Positions 23,801 through 32,895 of a stretch of 64,000 nt of DNA are shown here, piece after piece. The stretch comes from Agarilytica sp033852165. Lineage in GTDB: Bacteria; Pseudomonadota; Gammaproteobacteria; Pseudomonadales; Cellvibrionaceae. The position numbers and the translations under genes are program-made. The stretch is from NCBI GenBank assembly GCA_033852165.1, contig JAWSUZ010000074.1:1-64000 (forward strand), in the 5' to 3' direction. The notes under the pieces were generated by a model. The model worked only from the letters and a program-made list of their open reading frames with translations. It was not told where the DNA came from and did no database searches. The first letter of the stretch is position 1; every line of letters begins with the position of its first letter.

Positions 23801-24907
23801 TTACTTTTCGGGTGGAAGGTTGGCGCCTGATGCGAGCAAGCCCGCGATTTTCTCTGCGCTAATCCTTGCCAGAACATCATAGCCTACGGGCGTAAAATGT
23901 TTGTGGCCTTTCACGTAGTAGAGCTTCACGTTTTCAGTCAGTAATTGTTCAAAGTCGGCAACTGGTGAAAGCTTCAAGACGTCTGCGGATGTCTTTCCTA
24001 TTAGCTGATCAAATGAACTTACGATCTTCTCGTCAAATCTTTTCCAGGGGATATCCAGCAAGAGTGTTTTGGCGTTATTAGTCTTGGCCACTTCTGCGAT
24101 CTTGTTGACAAGGCTAGAATCTAAATCAACTAATGGAGGCTGTTCGAGAACGTTGGAGGTGGTGTTTACGTTATCGTTTACCGCAATTTGCTGTTCTGAT
24201 GTCGCGGCAGATTTCACCTTCAATAATATGCCTTTTACGAATTGAGCGAGGTTGTAGCGTATAGCGGTATAAAGGTGGCAGTTTTGGATAAGCCAGCGGT
24301 ACACGCTGTATTCCATTAGCTTATCTCGGGTTTCAATCGCGGGAAGAAACGAGGCGGCTTTTCGAACCAATTGGTTGTTTTCAAGGGCAAATAAGCCGGA
24401 GCGAAGGTTATCCGATGGGTCGGTTTGATGCCATTCGAGGACAACGAAGTCGGGGTCGTATTTTAGTCCTACTTCTTGTAACTGGATAAGGGACTCTGCT
24501 GTGCCAAACCCACTGACGGCGAGGTTAATGACTTCACAGTTATGGCCGAGAGTGGCTAAGCGCGTTTCGAGTCGGCTGCCGTACGAATTTTCGAGGGTGA
24601 CTTCATAGCTCATAAAGAATGAGTCGCCGAGAATCACTATGCGGCATACACCTTCGGGCTTTTCGAATGGAAATTCTCGATCGCTGCGAATGCCGGCGCT
24701 GTTAATTCGCATTTCGACTTCAATTTCCGGTGTGTAATGCCAGTACACGGCATTGCCCACGTTCTTACGAATACCAATGTCGGACCCGGTTACGTAGCGG
24801 GGAAGTATAGCCTGGGGACTGAATATTCTTAAAAATAATTCAGCGAACACAAGCGAATATAAACCCAGTAGGGCTAATTTAACGATGCTAGAGGTACGTA
24901 ATTTCAC
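23801..24907 (-). CDS. SGNH-hydrolase-like protein, polysaccharide acetylation
   Basis: 368 residues with an N-terminal membrane anchor (KLALLGLYSLVFAELFLRIF) and SGNH motifs: IVILGDSFFMSY (Ser nucleophile, about residue 94), NLAVSGFGTAESL (Gly block), and KGHKHFTPVGYDVLA (about 345) with the terminal His. No clear Asn block is seen. It lies 18 bases after the MBOAT gene, so it is probably the periplasmic partner that handles acetyl groups on an exopolysaccharide, as AlgJ/AlgX-like proteins do with AlgI. Confidence 0.8.
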   Translation of the reverse strand: MKLRTSSIVKLALLGLYSLVFAELFLRIFSPQAILPRYVTGSDIGIRKNVGNAVYWHYTPEIEVEMRINSAGIRSDREFPFEKPEGVCRIVILGDSFFMSYEVTLENSYGSRLETRLATLGHNCEVINLAVSGFGTAESLIQLQEVGLKYDPDFVVLEWHQTDPSDNLRSGLFALENNQLVRKAASFLPAIETRDKLMEYSVYRWLIQNCHLYTAIRYNLAQFVKGILLKVKSAATSEQQIAVNDNVNTTSNVLEQPPLVDLDSSLVNKIAEVAKTNNAKTLLLDIPWKRFDEKIVSSFDQLIGKTSADVLKLSPVADFEQLLTENVKLYYVKGHKHFTPVGYDVLARISAEKIAGLLASGANLPPEK

Positions 24908-24925
24908 GATGAATATTCTGCTTTT

Positions 24926-26509
24926 TTAAAAATCAAAATATATAAATGCCGCATCGCCCGATGGTTGTAGGAAGATGAAGGCACAAATAATAAATAAGAC
25001 AATGTTGGCGCGAATAAAGAAGGGGAGGTCTTTTATGAACTCGCCGTTCTTTGTGTAAGCTTGGTAACCGTCGTGCATCAGCAAGGGTAATAAATAAAAG
25101 CCCAATGTTGACCATGCTCCAACGGAGAAATTATTGAATTGAAAAATACCGATTAAATAGTCTCCGGCGAATTCAATGCTGGAGGCGCGAAACAGCAGCC
25201 AGGTTAGTACAACTAAGACAAACATCAGCGCGGTAAGGCTCGCGTTCGCACAAGTCCGTTTTACCCATGACATGCCGTCGATAATACTGAGTTTTTTATC
25301 GATATCCAGTAGTCGGTAAATAATGAGTACCGTTCCGTGCATTACGCCCCAGGCAATAAACGTCCAGTTGGCGCCGTGCCACAATCCGCCCAGTAGCATG
25401 GTTAAAAACAGGTTGCGGTAGGTGATAAATTTACCCAAGCGGCTACCGCCAAGGGGGATGTAAAGGTAGTCTCTGAGCCAGCTCGAAAGGCTGATATGCC
25501 AGCGTTGCCAAAACTCCGAAGGTGTTCGGCTAATATAGGGGACGTTAAAGTTGACCATTAAGTTAAAGCCCATCATCCGTGCGATGCCCCGTGCCATATC
25601 GGAGTAACCGGAGAAGTCGCAATATATCTGGAATGAAAATGCGAGTAGCGCGACGGTGAGTTCGCCGCTGGACATTATAGAGGGGTTGTTAAAAGCAGGC
25701 TCCGCTAATATGGATAAGTTGTCTGCAATGACGGCCTTTTTAAATAAGCCCCAAAGAAAGAGATAAGCGCCTTCTCGAAAGAACTCACCGCTCATGACGC
25801 GTTTTTTGAAGAACTGTGGCAGTAAGGAAGCGCCGCGTTCAATTGGGCCTGCAACCAGTTGGGGGAAGAAGGCGACGTAGGCTGACACATCGATCAATTT
25901 GGTCGAGGGCTGGAGCTTTTTACGGTACGAGTCGATGGTGTAGCTCATGGTCTGGAAGGTATAAAACGAAATCCCGACCGGAAGCACAATGTCCAAGGTC
26001 ACTTGGTTGATGGTTATGCCCGCGAGAGTTCCGAGTTCACGTAGGCCATCGGCAAAAAAGTTGAAGTACTTAAATACGGCCAGTAAGCCGAGGTTGACCA
26101 CTACGCTGATGGCGAGATAAATTTTGGTGTTGAAGCGGAAGCGCTTACGCTCTAGATAGTGGATGGCGGGGAATAGCAGCGCGGCATAGCCAAATACCAT
26201 GTAGAGGTATTCAAGGTTGGCGGCAAGGTCTATCGACAGTACCCCAATACTGGTCAGCATTAAGAATGCAAAGGCTTTCAGACGCTCCTTAGTATTGATG
26301 CGCTCGCCATTGGCGCCGATGGCAATAAGGTAGTCTGTTACCGTGGATACAATGATTAATATCAAGAACCGGTAATCCCAAGCACCGTAAAAAATGTAGC
26401 TGGCGACGAGGATCAAAATGTTTTGAGCAATTAACTTTTTACGTAGTAAAAAGTAAAGGCCGAAAAATACGGCGAAAAAGCCGAAAAATATTGGGGTATG
26501 AAAAAGCAT
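24926..26509 (-). CDS. MBOAT O-acyltransferase (AlgI-like)
   Basis: About 527 residues from ATG 26509 (MLFHTPIFFGFFAVFFGLYFLL, the family's usual start); the longer frame to 26566 lies inside the upstream gene. Many membrane segments; motifs DYFIAI-like DYLIAIGAN, FFPQLVAGPIER, IYCDFSGYSDMARGIARMMGF, WHISLSSWLRDYLYIPLGGS and LGGLWHGANWTFIAWG with the catalytic His. It moves acyl groups across the inner membrane onto a polysaccharide. The start codon overlaps the upstream stop as TAATG, so it is coupled to the SGNH gene. Confidence 0.93.
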   Translation of the reverse strand: MLFHTPIFFGFFAVFFGLYFLLRKKLIAQNILILVASYIFYGAWDYRFLILIIVSTVTDYLIAIGANGERINTKERLKAFAFLMLTSIGVLSIDLAANLEYLYMVFGYAALLFPAIHYLERKRFRFNTKIYLAISVVVNLGLLAVFKYFNFFADGLRELGTLAGITINQVTLDIVLPVGISFYTFQTMSYTIDSYRKKLQPSTKLIDVSAYVAFFPQLVAGPIERGASLLPQFFKKRVMSGEFFREGAYLFLWGLFKKAVIADNLSILAEPAFNNPSIMSSGELTVALLAFSFQIYCDFSGYSDMARGIARMMGFNLMVNFNVPYISRTPSEFWQRWHISLSSWLRDYLYIPLGGSRLGKFITYRNLFLTMLLGGLWHGANWTFIAWGVMHGTVLIIYRLLDIDKKLSIIDGMSWVKRTCANASLTALMFVLVVLTWLLFRASSIEFAGDYLIGIFQFNNFSVGAWSTLGFYLLPLLMHDGYQAYTKNGEFIKDLPFFIRANIVLFIICAFIFLQPSGDAAFIYFDF

Positions 26510-27255
26510 TATTGTATCTGTCTGCTGATTTCTTGGGTTAAGTGGGCGTAGGCGTCCGATGTCCAATGGAGGGCATCTAATGCGTATTCGCCGCGCCAGC
26601 TATTGGTTTCTGCGTTTAAAAAAACCTCAGCCATTTCAAATTGTTCGATGTTGCTGTTGTTCTGGCGAATCAGTTTGTTTAAATTTTGAACGGACTCTTC
26701 AATGTTGGCGCCCCATACGATGCTGCGCATTATATCCGGCTTTATTGGCGGCACAATATCGAGATAGAGAACTTTTGCCCCAGATTGGCTGAGTTGTTCA
26801 ATTATACGTTGAATATTGCCAAAAGCCCGGTTTTCAACGCGTTCTCGTTCTGGTTCTTTTAGCATGCTTGCTGTGACGAGGTCATTGATCCCCGTTTGCA
26901 AGATAAAGAGTTGAGGTTTGTATTGGTTAAGGATGTTATCTAGCCGACACAAAAGTTCGGTTGTGGTCTCGCCATCAATCCCTTCGTTGATAACCTCTTT
27001 ATTACTGCCAAGTTGAGGGTTGCCCCAGGCTTTTATTCTGGAGTCGCCGATAAGCAATATATCGCTGGAGCGGGTGCTGGGGGTTTGGGTTTCTATGGCC
27101 AATGGGCTACAGCCTTTGAGTCTTGCTAACTTGTTTGATTTGTAAGTTTCATATGCCCAGAAAAGCACTGCATAAGAGCATAGAAAGCCCAGTACCGCTA
27201 ACCCTATTGTTAACTTGAGCCACTGCTGCTTGGCTACTCTTATTAGTTGTTTCAT
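26509..27255 (-). CDS. GDSL/SGNH-family hydrolase, membrane-anchored
   Basis: About 248 residues from ATG 27255 (MKQLIRVAKQQWLKLTIGLAVLGFLCSYAVLFWAYE, a membrane anchor); the frame from 27348 adds a polar extension without support. All four SGNH blocks are visible: ILLIGDSRIKAWG (Ser), INEGIDGETTTELL (Gly), LQTGINDLV (Asn) and LDALHWTSDAY (Asp and His). It is likely an acetyl-esterase or acetyl-transfer partner of the MBOAT protein, with which it overlaps by one base. Confidence 0.85.
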   Translation of the reverse strand: MKQLIRVAKQQWLKLTIGLAVLGFLCSYAVLFWAYETYKSNKLARLKGCSPLAIETQTPSTRSSDILLIGDSRIKAWGNPQLGSNKEVINEGIDGETTTELLCRLDNILNQYKPQLFILQTGINDLVTASMLKEPERERVENRAFGNIQRIIEQLSQSGAKVLYLDIVPPIKPDIMRSIVWGANIEESVQNLNKLIRQNNSNIEQFEMAEVFLNAETNSWRGEYALDALHWTSDAYAHLTQEISRQIQ

Positions 27256-27534
27256 TTGAAGGCAGCTCGTTTTGATGGGTCGTTTGCGTGAATCAAAATA
27301 TAAGGGGTATCCATCATCGTATTCTGTAGGGGGTTGGCCTGTATGCAATTGTTCAATGAGGTTGAACGTGTAATTGGCTGCGTTGTATAAAACACAGCTT
27401 CTTATACTTGGCTATGTTTTAGTTATATTTGCTCAGGCTAAAAGGCTCTAGATAGTATATTGTATCGTTCAATTGCTACGGTGAACAGGTGATAGGGCTC
27501 CTCTCGCCTAGTATAGAATCTATCGTGGGCGCGT

Positions 27535-27578
27535 TTTACTATTGCTTTACTATTGCTTTGCTATAGCTTTACTGTACG
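27535..27578 (+). repeat. 11-base tandem repeat upstream of the polymerase gene
   Basis: About four units of TTTACTATTGC (TTTACTATTGC twice, then TTTGCTATAGC and TTTACTGTACG) in the 415-base divergent region between the SGNH and O-antigen-ligase-like genes. The rest of the gap holds nothing I recognise; the array may simply be slippage. Confidence 0.6.
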
Positions 27579-27670
27579 TACTCATCTTGTTTTAGCGGGA
27601 GTTAATCGGTGGGCTGGGGAGCACGAAATAACGATGTGAGCAGCCGTCGAGCCGTAGAGAGATATGCAGT

Positions 27671-29137
27671 ATGTTTGATCATATAAAATTAATTATTGCG
27701 ATAAGCGCCTGTCACTTCGTGGCATATTATCTGCTCGCTATTCAAACGCCGTACAAAAAACAGTTAAAAGTATATTTCACGGTTTCAGTTAGTGTCATTT
27801 GCGCGATTTTGCTGATCAAAATCCCCTTACTTAGTTTGTTTGTGGTTGCGGGGCTGGTTAATCATTTTGCCTCTCGGATGACGCCATCCGAAAAGATCGC
27901 TTTGTACTTCGGTATTCTTTTTTCATTTACCCTAACACATGGTTTCTTGTTTAGCGTTGGTGTGCCGATTGGCTATATCAATTACGTTAGGGTACTGAAC
28001 CTGGCTTTTCTCTTACCTTTATTGTTAAAAGGGGATAGACGCGGTCAACGTTTAAATGTCATCGATATTCTGGTTTTAACGTTTTTTTCGTGGCAGTTTA
28101 TTATGCAACTGATCGGCTCGAAATTTACGATAGCCCTCCGGATTAATATTTGGATCATTGTGGATTATGTGATCCCGTATTTTGCTATTCGATACTTTCT
28201 AAAGGACTATTATCTCACCTATGTTGCGATATTTTTTGCGCTTCTTTCCCAGGCATTTATTGCCATTGGGGAAGGGATTATGACGTGGAAGATATATGTT
28301 CATCTCGAGCAGCTTTCCGGCTTTTACCCTCGGAGCCTGCCTGCGTACTATTTTCGGCACGGATTTTTACGTATTGAAGCCTCGTACGGGAATAGTTTGA
28401 TTGCATCTTTGTTTGGGAATTTTGCCTTCTTATGTGCTTATATTTTCTACAAGTTTGAGGGTTTTAAGTTAACGGACACCTACCAAAAACGGATTTCATT
28501 GTTTTTCCTTTTAGCCGGTATTGGGGGGACATTTTTTACGGGGTCGCGGGCAGGAATGGCCGGTTTGATTTTCATCATTGCCATTTATCATGCAGTCGTA
28601 TGGGCGCTAAAGCGGAAAAAAGACCCGATGTTCAAATTGGTAATTGGCCTGGTTGTCATGGTCGTTGTCGCTCTTCAGTTTGGACAAGACTTCATGAAAG
28701 AAGAATTTGGCTATCGTTATATGCTCGTGGATGTATCGAGCGAAGTGATTATGTCCAATTGGTTTACGGGAAACTTTCGTGTTCTTTACGATCCTAGGAT
28801 GCAGGTTTTGATGCAGGGAGAAGGCATTATTGACCTTGTGAACACGTATGTTTATATCGCTCTGTATTATGGCCTGACAGGATTGGCAATGTTATTGATG
28901 GCGATTTTTGTGGGAGCATCGAAAACCTATCGTGTCCTTAAGACTGGAGAGGGTGGCCGTTATGCTTTGGGGGTGTTTTGCTTTTGCTGCTTTATTATTC
29001 TTATCTTTAATATCGCGTCTACGAGCCCTATTGGCCTGATCTATTTTTGGATATGGTTTTTGCTCGCCATCTGTTCGAATATTGTCTTTTCTTATGCCAA
29101 TGAAAATCGTAAAACAACCTCTCTTATAGATCAATAA
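27671..29137 (+). CDS. O-antigen ligase/polymerase-like membrane protein (Wzy-type)
   Basis: 488 residues with about 11 membrane segments and one large periplasmic loop (about 200-265), typical of the Wzy_C/O-antigen ligase superfamily. LLAGIGGTFFTGSRAGMAGLIFIIAIYHAVV near residue 290 contains the conserved T-x-S-R-x-G-x-x-G. It would polymerise exopolysaccharide repeats in the periplasm or ligate glycan to a carrier. It is the only plus-strand gene among the minus-strand polysaccharide genes. Confidence 0.82.
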   Translation: MFDHIKLIIAISACHFVAYYLLAIQTPYKKQLKVYFTVSVSVICAILLIKIPLLSLFVVAGLVNHFASRMTPSEKIALYFGILFSFTLTHGFLFSVGVPIGYINYVRVLNLAFLLPLLLKGDRRGQRLNVIDILVLTFFSWQFIMQLIGSKFTIALRINIWIIVDYVIPYFAIRYFLKDYYLTYVAIFFALLSQAFIAIGEGIMTWKIYVHLEQLSGFYPRSLPAYYFRHGFLRIEASYGNSLIASLFGNFAFLCAYIFYKFEGFKLTDTYQKRISLFFLLAGIGGTFFTGSRAGMAGLIFIIAIYHAVVWALKRKKDPMFKLVIGLVVMVVVALQFGQDFMKEEFGYRYMLVDVSSEVIMSNWFTGNFRVLYDPRMQVLMQGEGIIDLVNTYVYIALYYGLTGLAMLLMAIFVGASKTYRVLKTGEGGRYALGVFCFCCFIILIFNIASTSPIGLIYFWIWFLLAICSNIVFSYANENRKTTSLIDQ

Positions 29138-29144
29138 AGAGAGG
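29118..29144. terminator. Possible bidirectional terminator hairpin
   Basis: CCTCTCTT (29118-29125) pairs with AAGAGAGG (29137-29144) across the stop of the polymerase-like gene, between it and the convergent glycosyltransferase gene. The loop is 11 bases and no strong T-run follows, so this is weak. Confidence 0.3.
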
Positions 29145-29159
29145 CTCGCTAGTCGGCCT

Positions 29160-30419
29160 TTAGTTTAAAAAAGTCTGTTGCCATTTGTGGCGTTTTTCAA
29201 GCCAAATATCTTGCGTGTTTTCTTTCGCGAATTGAACGCCGCTCTTTATCATATCTTCCTGTGTACTCAGATCCTTTTTCAGTTTGATGATGCAGTCGGC
29301 CATTTCATCGATCGATAGCCATGGAACGGTTTTGACGGCACCTGTTTTTTCTAAGTCTTTATAGTAATAGGTATCGTATGCAATGATGGGTAGGCCGCAT
29401 GCCATCGAGTCAAAAACACTTCTGGGGGTGTCTTCTCTCCAGGGGGCTGCCAGTAAAAAATCATAGGTGGAGAGTTTTGAAAACAGCTTTTTCCCGTATT
29501 CAATCGCGTCCACAAACTTAACTAGATGCGTTAATTTTTGTTCTTCGATGAATGAGGTCAGTTCGGGTATTTGCTCGCCCGCCCCGATAATGGTGAGTGA
29601 TACGACGGTATCTGTATCGCTCACTAATTCGCTGACACGTTTGGTCGTTAGGATCATATCTCGAATACCTTTGTATTCAACGATACGGCCAAAGTACACC
29701 AATTTTATTTCTTTAGTGCCAGACGCTACCAATGATAATTTTTGGTTTAATTCTTGTTCGTTTAGGACGAAAGAAAGGTCATGCGCGGTATCGTAAAAGT
29801 TCTTAACGTGGTCCCGCCCCTTGCCATAGTCATCCGCCATTGATTGACCTTTTAAAAATAGCAGACTGCAATATTTGGCGGCGAAACGCATTTGTAAATG
29901 CATGTAGCGGTCATAGACGTATTTTCTGAGGAAATAGCTCTTTTTGGACAGCTTTTTTTGTTTGTATAGCATGTCTACAGATGCGCGATGGTCGATGTCC
30001 TTAACAAAAATACTTTTCTTTTTTTGCAGAATCGCGCTGATTAGGGCAATGATTTCAAAGGGTCTGAATATGTCATCGCTTGGGCCTGAATGAACGACAT
30101 TGGCTATTTTTACGGCCTTCCATATCGTCGGGATGATTTTAAAGGGAAGTAAGAACGGGTAGGTGTATCTGCCTGTATCTGCCGAAAATGCCGCAATATG
30201 ATCGATACGCTCTTCGTCACAATTGATGGTCGAAAGATAGTCTTTACTTTGCTCGTATGACGCATCGGACATGACGGGAGACATAATGATTAATTTTTCG
30301 CCCCACTCTCTCGTCTTAGGCGATAAACTCTGTAAGTGTTTAACAAACGCGCTTTCACAGGCAATTGTATTGTCGTCTATGCGGTAAAAAACGACAGGCA
30401 GTACCATTAGATAATTCAC
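29160..30419 (-). CDS. Glycosyltransferase, GT4-like (GT-B fold)
   Basis: 419 residues. The C-terminal half has the nucleotide-sugar-binding pattern: KLVYFGRIVEYKGIRDMI (about 225), SLTIIGAGEQIPELTSFI, and APWREDTPRSVFDSMACGLPIIAYD (about 340-365), the E-x7-E-like donor site. The N-terminal acceptor domain is divergent. It would add a sugar to the lipid-linked exopolysaccharide unit at the cytoplasmic face. Donor and linkage cannot be told. Confidence 0.85.
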   Translation of the reverse strand: MNYLMVLPVVFYRIDDNTIACESAFVKHLQSLSPKTREWGEKLIIMSPVMSDASYEQSKDYLSTINCDEERIDHIAAFSADTGRYTYPFLLPFKIIPTIWKAVKIANVVHSGPSDDIFRPFEIIALISAILQKKKSIFVKDIDHRASVDMLYKQKKLSKKSYFLRKYVYDRYMHLQMRFAAKYCSLLFLKGQSMADDYGKGRDHVKNFYDTAHDLSFVLNEQELNQKLSLVASGTKEIKLVYFGRIVEYKGIRDMILTTKRVSELVSDTDTVVSLTIIGAGEQIPELTSFIEEQKLTHLVKFVDAIEYGKKLFSKLSTYDFLLAAPWREDTPRSVFDSMACGLPIIAYDTYYYKDLEKTGAVKTVPWLSIDEMADCIIKLKKDLSTQEDMIKSGVQFAKENTQDIWLEKRHKWQQTFLN

Positions 30420-30488
30420 AAAAATTATACCCTTAGTTTATCGGTTGAAAGTTTGAGTAGCGTTTTTTTGGGTGAAAAGCATTCTGTT

Positions 30489-31418
30489 TTACCACTTAAA
30501 ATACGATGAGACGGATTGCCAGGCAATTTTTTGCAGGTTTCTGGCCTCACGCTGAGGAGGGATGCTTTCATACGTTCCTCCCCAGATTGTTTTTAGCTTA
30601 TGGGTAGCCCCTTCTGGGCTTTCTTTGAATATTGTGGCGTAGAATACCAGCGCGATGAAATAGTTGCCCGTCTCATTTAGGTGTATATCATCCTTAAATA
30701 GCTCCCGAATGGAGTTGATTCCCGGTACTTCATTATTTTCTATCGCTTCGGATAGCTTTAGTAGCGATTGCCCGGCAGGGATCAATACCATGGGCGCGTG
30801 TTTCCCCCGGGTATTTTGATTGGCATAGTGGGTAATGTTTTGCCATTTGAATAGATCGTTTTTTATTCTTTCATCCCAAGCGACACTGTCTCCCTCGTCG
30901 TAGGGGCATCCGGTGGGCGTACCGCTGTTGATGCAGTGCCATGTTTCAAACAGATAACTTGCTCGGTTATTGTTTTCTGTAGCGCTCGACTTAGACTTTT
31001 CTGTCTGTACGAATAACTCATGAAATTTGTGCGCGTATTGGTTGGAACTGCTCCATTTAATATGGTTGTCGAGGGGTATTGCTTCGGTAATGACGAGTGT
31101 GTTGAATTGATTACTGGCAATGGCCTTGCGGCTATTCAGGTTAAATCCTTTATCTATAGGCTTCACCTTGTGGGCATTTTCCCAATTGTGTTTTAGTGGC
31201 GCGCCATTGATGATCTGAGCGTTGTATTTGTAATGGGTTTTACCTAAGCTTTTTGCGATTGCGTCCAGCATGTTTGGCATATCCCAATTAATTAGGCTGT
31301 GCCCAACGAAAAATACACTACGCGGGGTGTCAATATTTTGTGTGTTCTCCGCTTGCAGCCCTGCGGATATGGTGGCAAGAAAGGCAAGCGCTATTAGGTT
31401 GCGAATACAGTTGTACAT
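30489..31418 (-). CDS. Secreted SGNH-like protein of the polysaccharide region
   Basis: 309 residues with a Sec signal peptide (NLIALAFLATISAGLQAEN). SVFFVGHSLINWDMPNML is a variant SGNH block I (GHS in place of GDS), NAQIINGAPL the Gly/Asn block and FKDDIHLNETGNYFIAL (about 235) carries Asp and His of the last block. It is probably a periplasmic esterase or acetyl-transfer protein for the exopolysaccharide. The gene stands alone between two glycosyltransferase genes. Confidence 0.7.
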   Translation of the reverse strand: MYNCIRNLIALAFLATISAGLQAENTQNIDTPRSVFFVGHSLINWDMPNMLDAIAKSLGKTHYKYNAQIINGAPLKHNWENAHKVKPIDKGFNLNSRKAIASNQFNTLVITEAIPLDNHIKWSSSNQYAHKFHELFVQTEKSKSSATENNNRASYLFETWHCINSGTPTGCPYDEGDSVAWDERIKNDLFKWQNITHYANQNTRGKHAPMVLIPAGQSLLKLSEAIENNEVPGINSIRELFKDDIHLNETGNYFIALVFYATIFKESPEGATHKLKTIWGGTYESIPPQREARNLQKIAWQSVSSYFKW

Positions 31419-31618
31419 TTTGCGAACCTTTTAGTCTGGTTGTTGATATGTAAGGGGTGGCTTCGTGACTAAATCGAGGGAAAAGAGCAGTGCCTTTCGG
31501 CGCGGTTCCCAGTCCAGTCAATTCAACCCGTGCAATCAATTCTTACGTTGATTGACTCTGGCTTAGCACCTGTTTTCGTCTGATTTATTTAATATGTTTT
31601 GCTGCACAAATCTGTTCG

Positions 31619-32821
31619 TTACACGATATTTTTTGAAATGTGGCTGAGCAGTTTTTTGGCTTCGGTCAGACTGCTGTGTTCGGCCATAACCTTTTTGAAA
31701 CCTTCATTTCCGAGTGTGTCCAATTTATAGGTTGGTGTCTGCGTAATGGTTTTAATCGTGTTGGCGAGTTGCTCAACATTGCCTGCGGGAACTAGCCATC
31801 CGGATTGTTCGTCCACTAATTCGGGTATTCCCGCAATATAAGTGCTTAATACGGGTTTTCTTCTCGCGTAACTTTCCATAATGACAACGGGGAGCCCTTC
31901 AGCAAAGCTGGGTAAAAGTAGGGCGCTAGATTGATCTAATGTCTCGATAATTTGTTTGGTTGATTGCCATCCCAGCAAGTGAATATCGTCTTTTAAGCCA
32001 GCTTCATCAATGAACTCTTCAATCTTCGGTCTCAGCTCGCCGTCGCCAATGATGTTAAGTTTAATTGTGATGCCGTCTTGTTTGAGTAGCTTGGCGGCTT
32101 GAAGTAACAACATCTGACCCTTTTGTTCGCTGAGTCGACCAATTGTTACAAAGGAGTTGGAGGCGCTTATTGGTGTACTCGGTGCTTCGGTTAGTTCGTC
32201 GTCGACAGCGCAGTGAACTTCTTTAATCTTGTCCCAGTCATGGAAGGCGCTCCAGCGATAAAGCTGGCTTCGGCAGTAGGAGGTAATTGCGACAACAAAG
32301 TCGGCATGAAGAATTTTATTGCTTAACGATATTTGAATGGGTTTATCAAATTCTTCTGGTCCATGAATGGTAAAGCTATATTTGGGGCCGCCGAGTATAC
32401 GGCAGAGCATGACGACACTGGTTGAATTTGTGCCAAAGTGAGCGTGAACATGTTGAACGCCTTCTTTTTTACAGATTTTAAGCAGTGTGCAGGCTTCTAG
32501 CAAATAGATAAGATTGGGAATAAAACGGCAGTTGTCATAAAAACCAAGGCTCAGTGCGTGAGTAAAACCCTTGAGAAATTTTAGAGGGGAAAGTAGCAGC
32601 ATGGCGAGGCCGCTAGTCACAAGCCGACTTTTATTTTCGGATGCAATGCATTGTGTTTTTTTGAGTTCGATTAAGTCTGTAGGATCAATTAATTCATCGG
32701 GGTTATTACGTGCAGCAACGCGCGTAACCGTTGCGCCCAAGGTTTCAAGGGCTAGAATTTCCCGGCGAATAAAGGTATGACTTACTTTTGGATATTGGTT
32801 AACAAAATAGCAAATTTTCAA
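31619..32821 (-). CDS. Glycosyltransferase, GT4 family
   Basis: 400 residues with the full GT4 layout: N-terminal KICYFVNQYPKVSHTFIRREILALE, acceptor-side HVHAHFGTNSTSVVMLCR (about 122), then FVTIGRLSEQKGQMLLLQAAKLL (about 222), NIIGDGELRPKIEEF, HLLGWQS, and LLPSFAEGLPVVIMESYARRKPVLST (about 310-335) with the E-x7-E donor motif. The N-terminal pattern recalls colanic-acid-type enzymes. It is upstream of the GT2 gene in the chromosome and likely acts on the same repeat unit. Confidence 0.92.
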   Translation of the reverse strand: MKICYFVNQYPKVSHTFIRREILALETLGATVTRVAARNNPDELIDPTDLIELKKTQCIASENKSRLVTSGLAMLLLSPLKFLKGFTHALSLGFYDNCRFIPNLIYLLEACTLLKICKKEGVQHVHAHFGTNSTSVVMLCRILGGPKYSFTIHGPEEFDKPIQISLSNKILHADFVVAITSYCRSQLYRWSAFHDWDKIKEVHCAVDDELTEAPSTPISASNSFVTIGRLSEQKGQMLLLQAAKLLKQDGITIKLNIIGDGELRPKIEEFIDEAGLKDDIHLLGWQSTKQIIETLDQSSALLLPSFAEGLPVVIMESYARRKPVLSTYIAGIPELVDEQSGWLVPAGNVEQLANTIKTITQTPTYKLDTLGNEGFKKVMAEHSSLTEAKKLLSHISKNIV

Positions 32822-32895
32822 TCGTGGTTATCCTGTTTTGTCGGTGCAAGCTGTCACAGGTGACGGTTTTTTAGCTTACTTAACAGTGAATCTTA

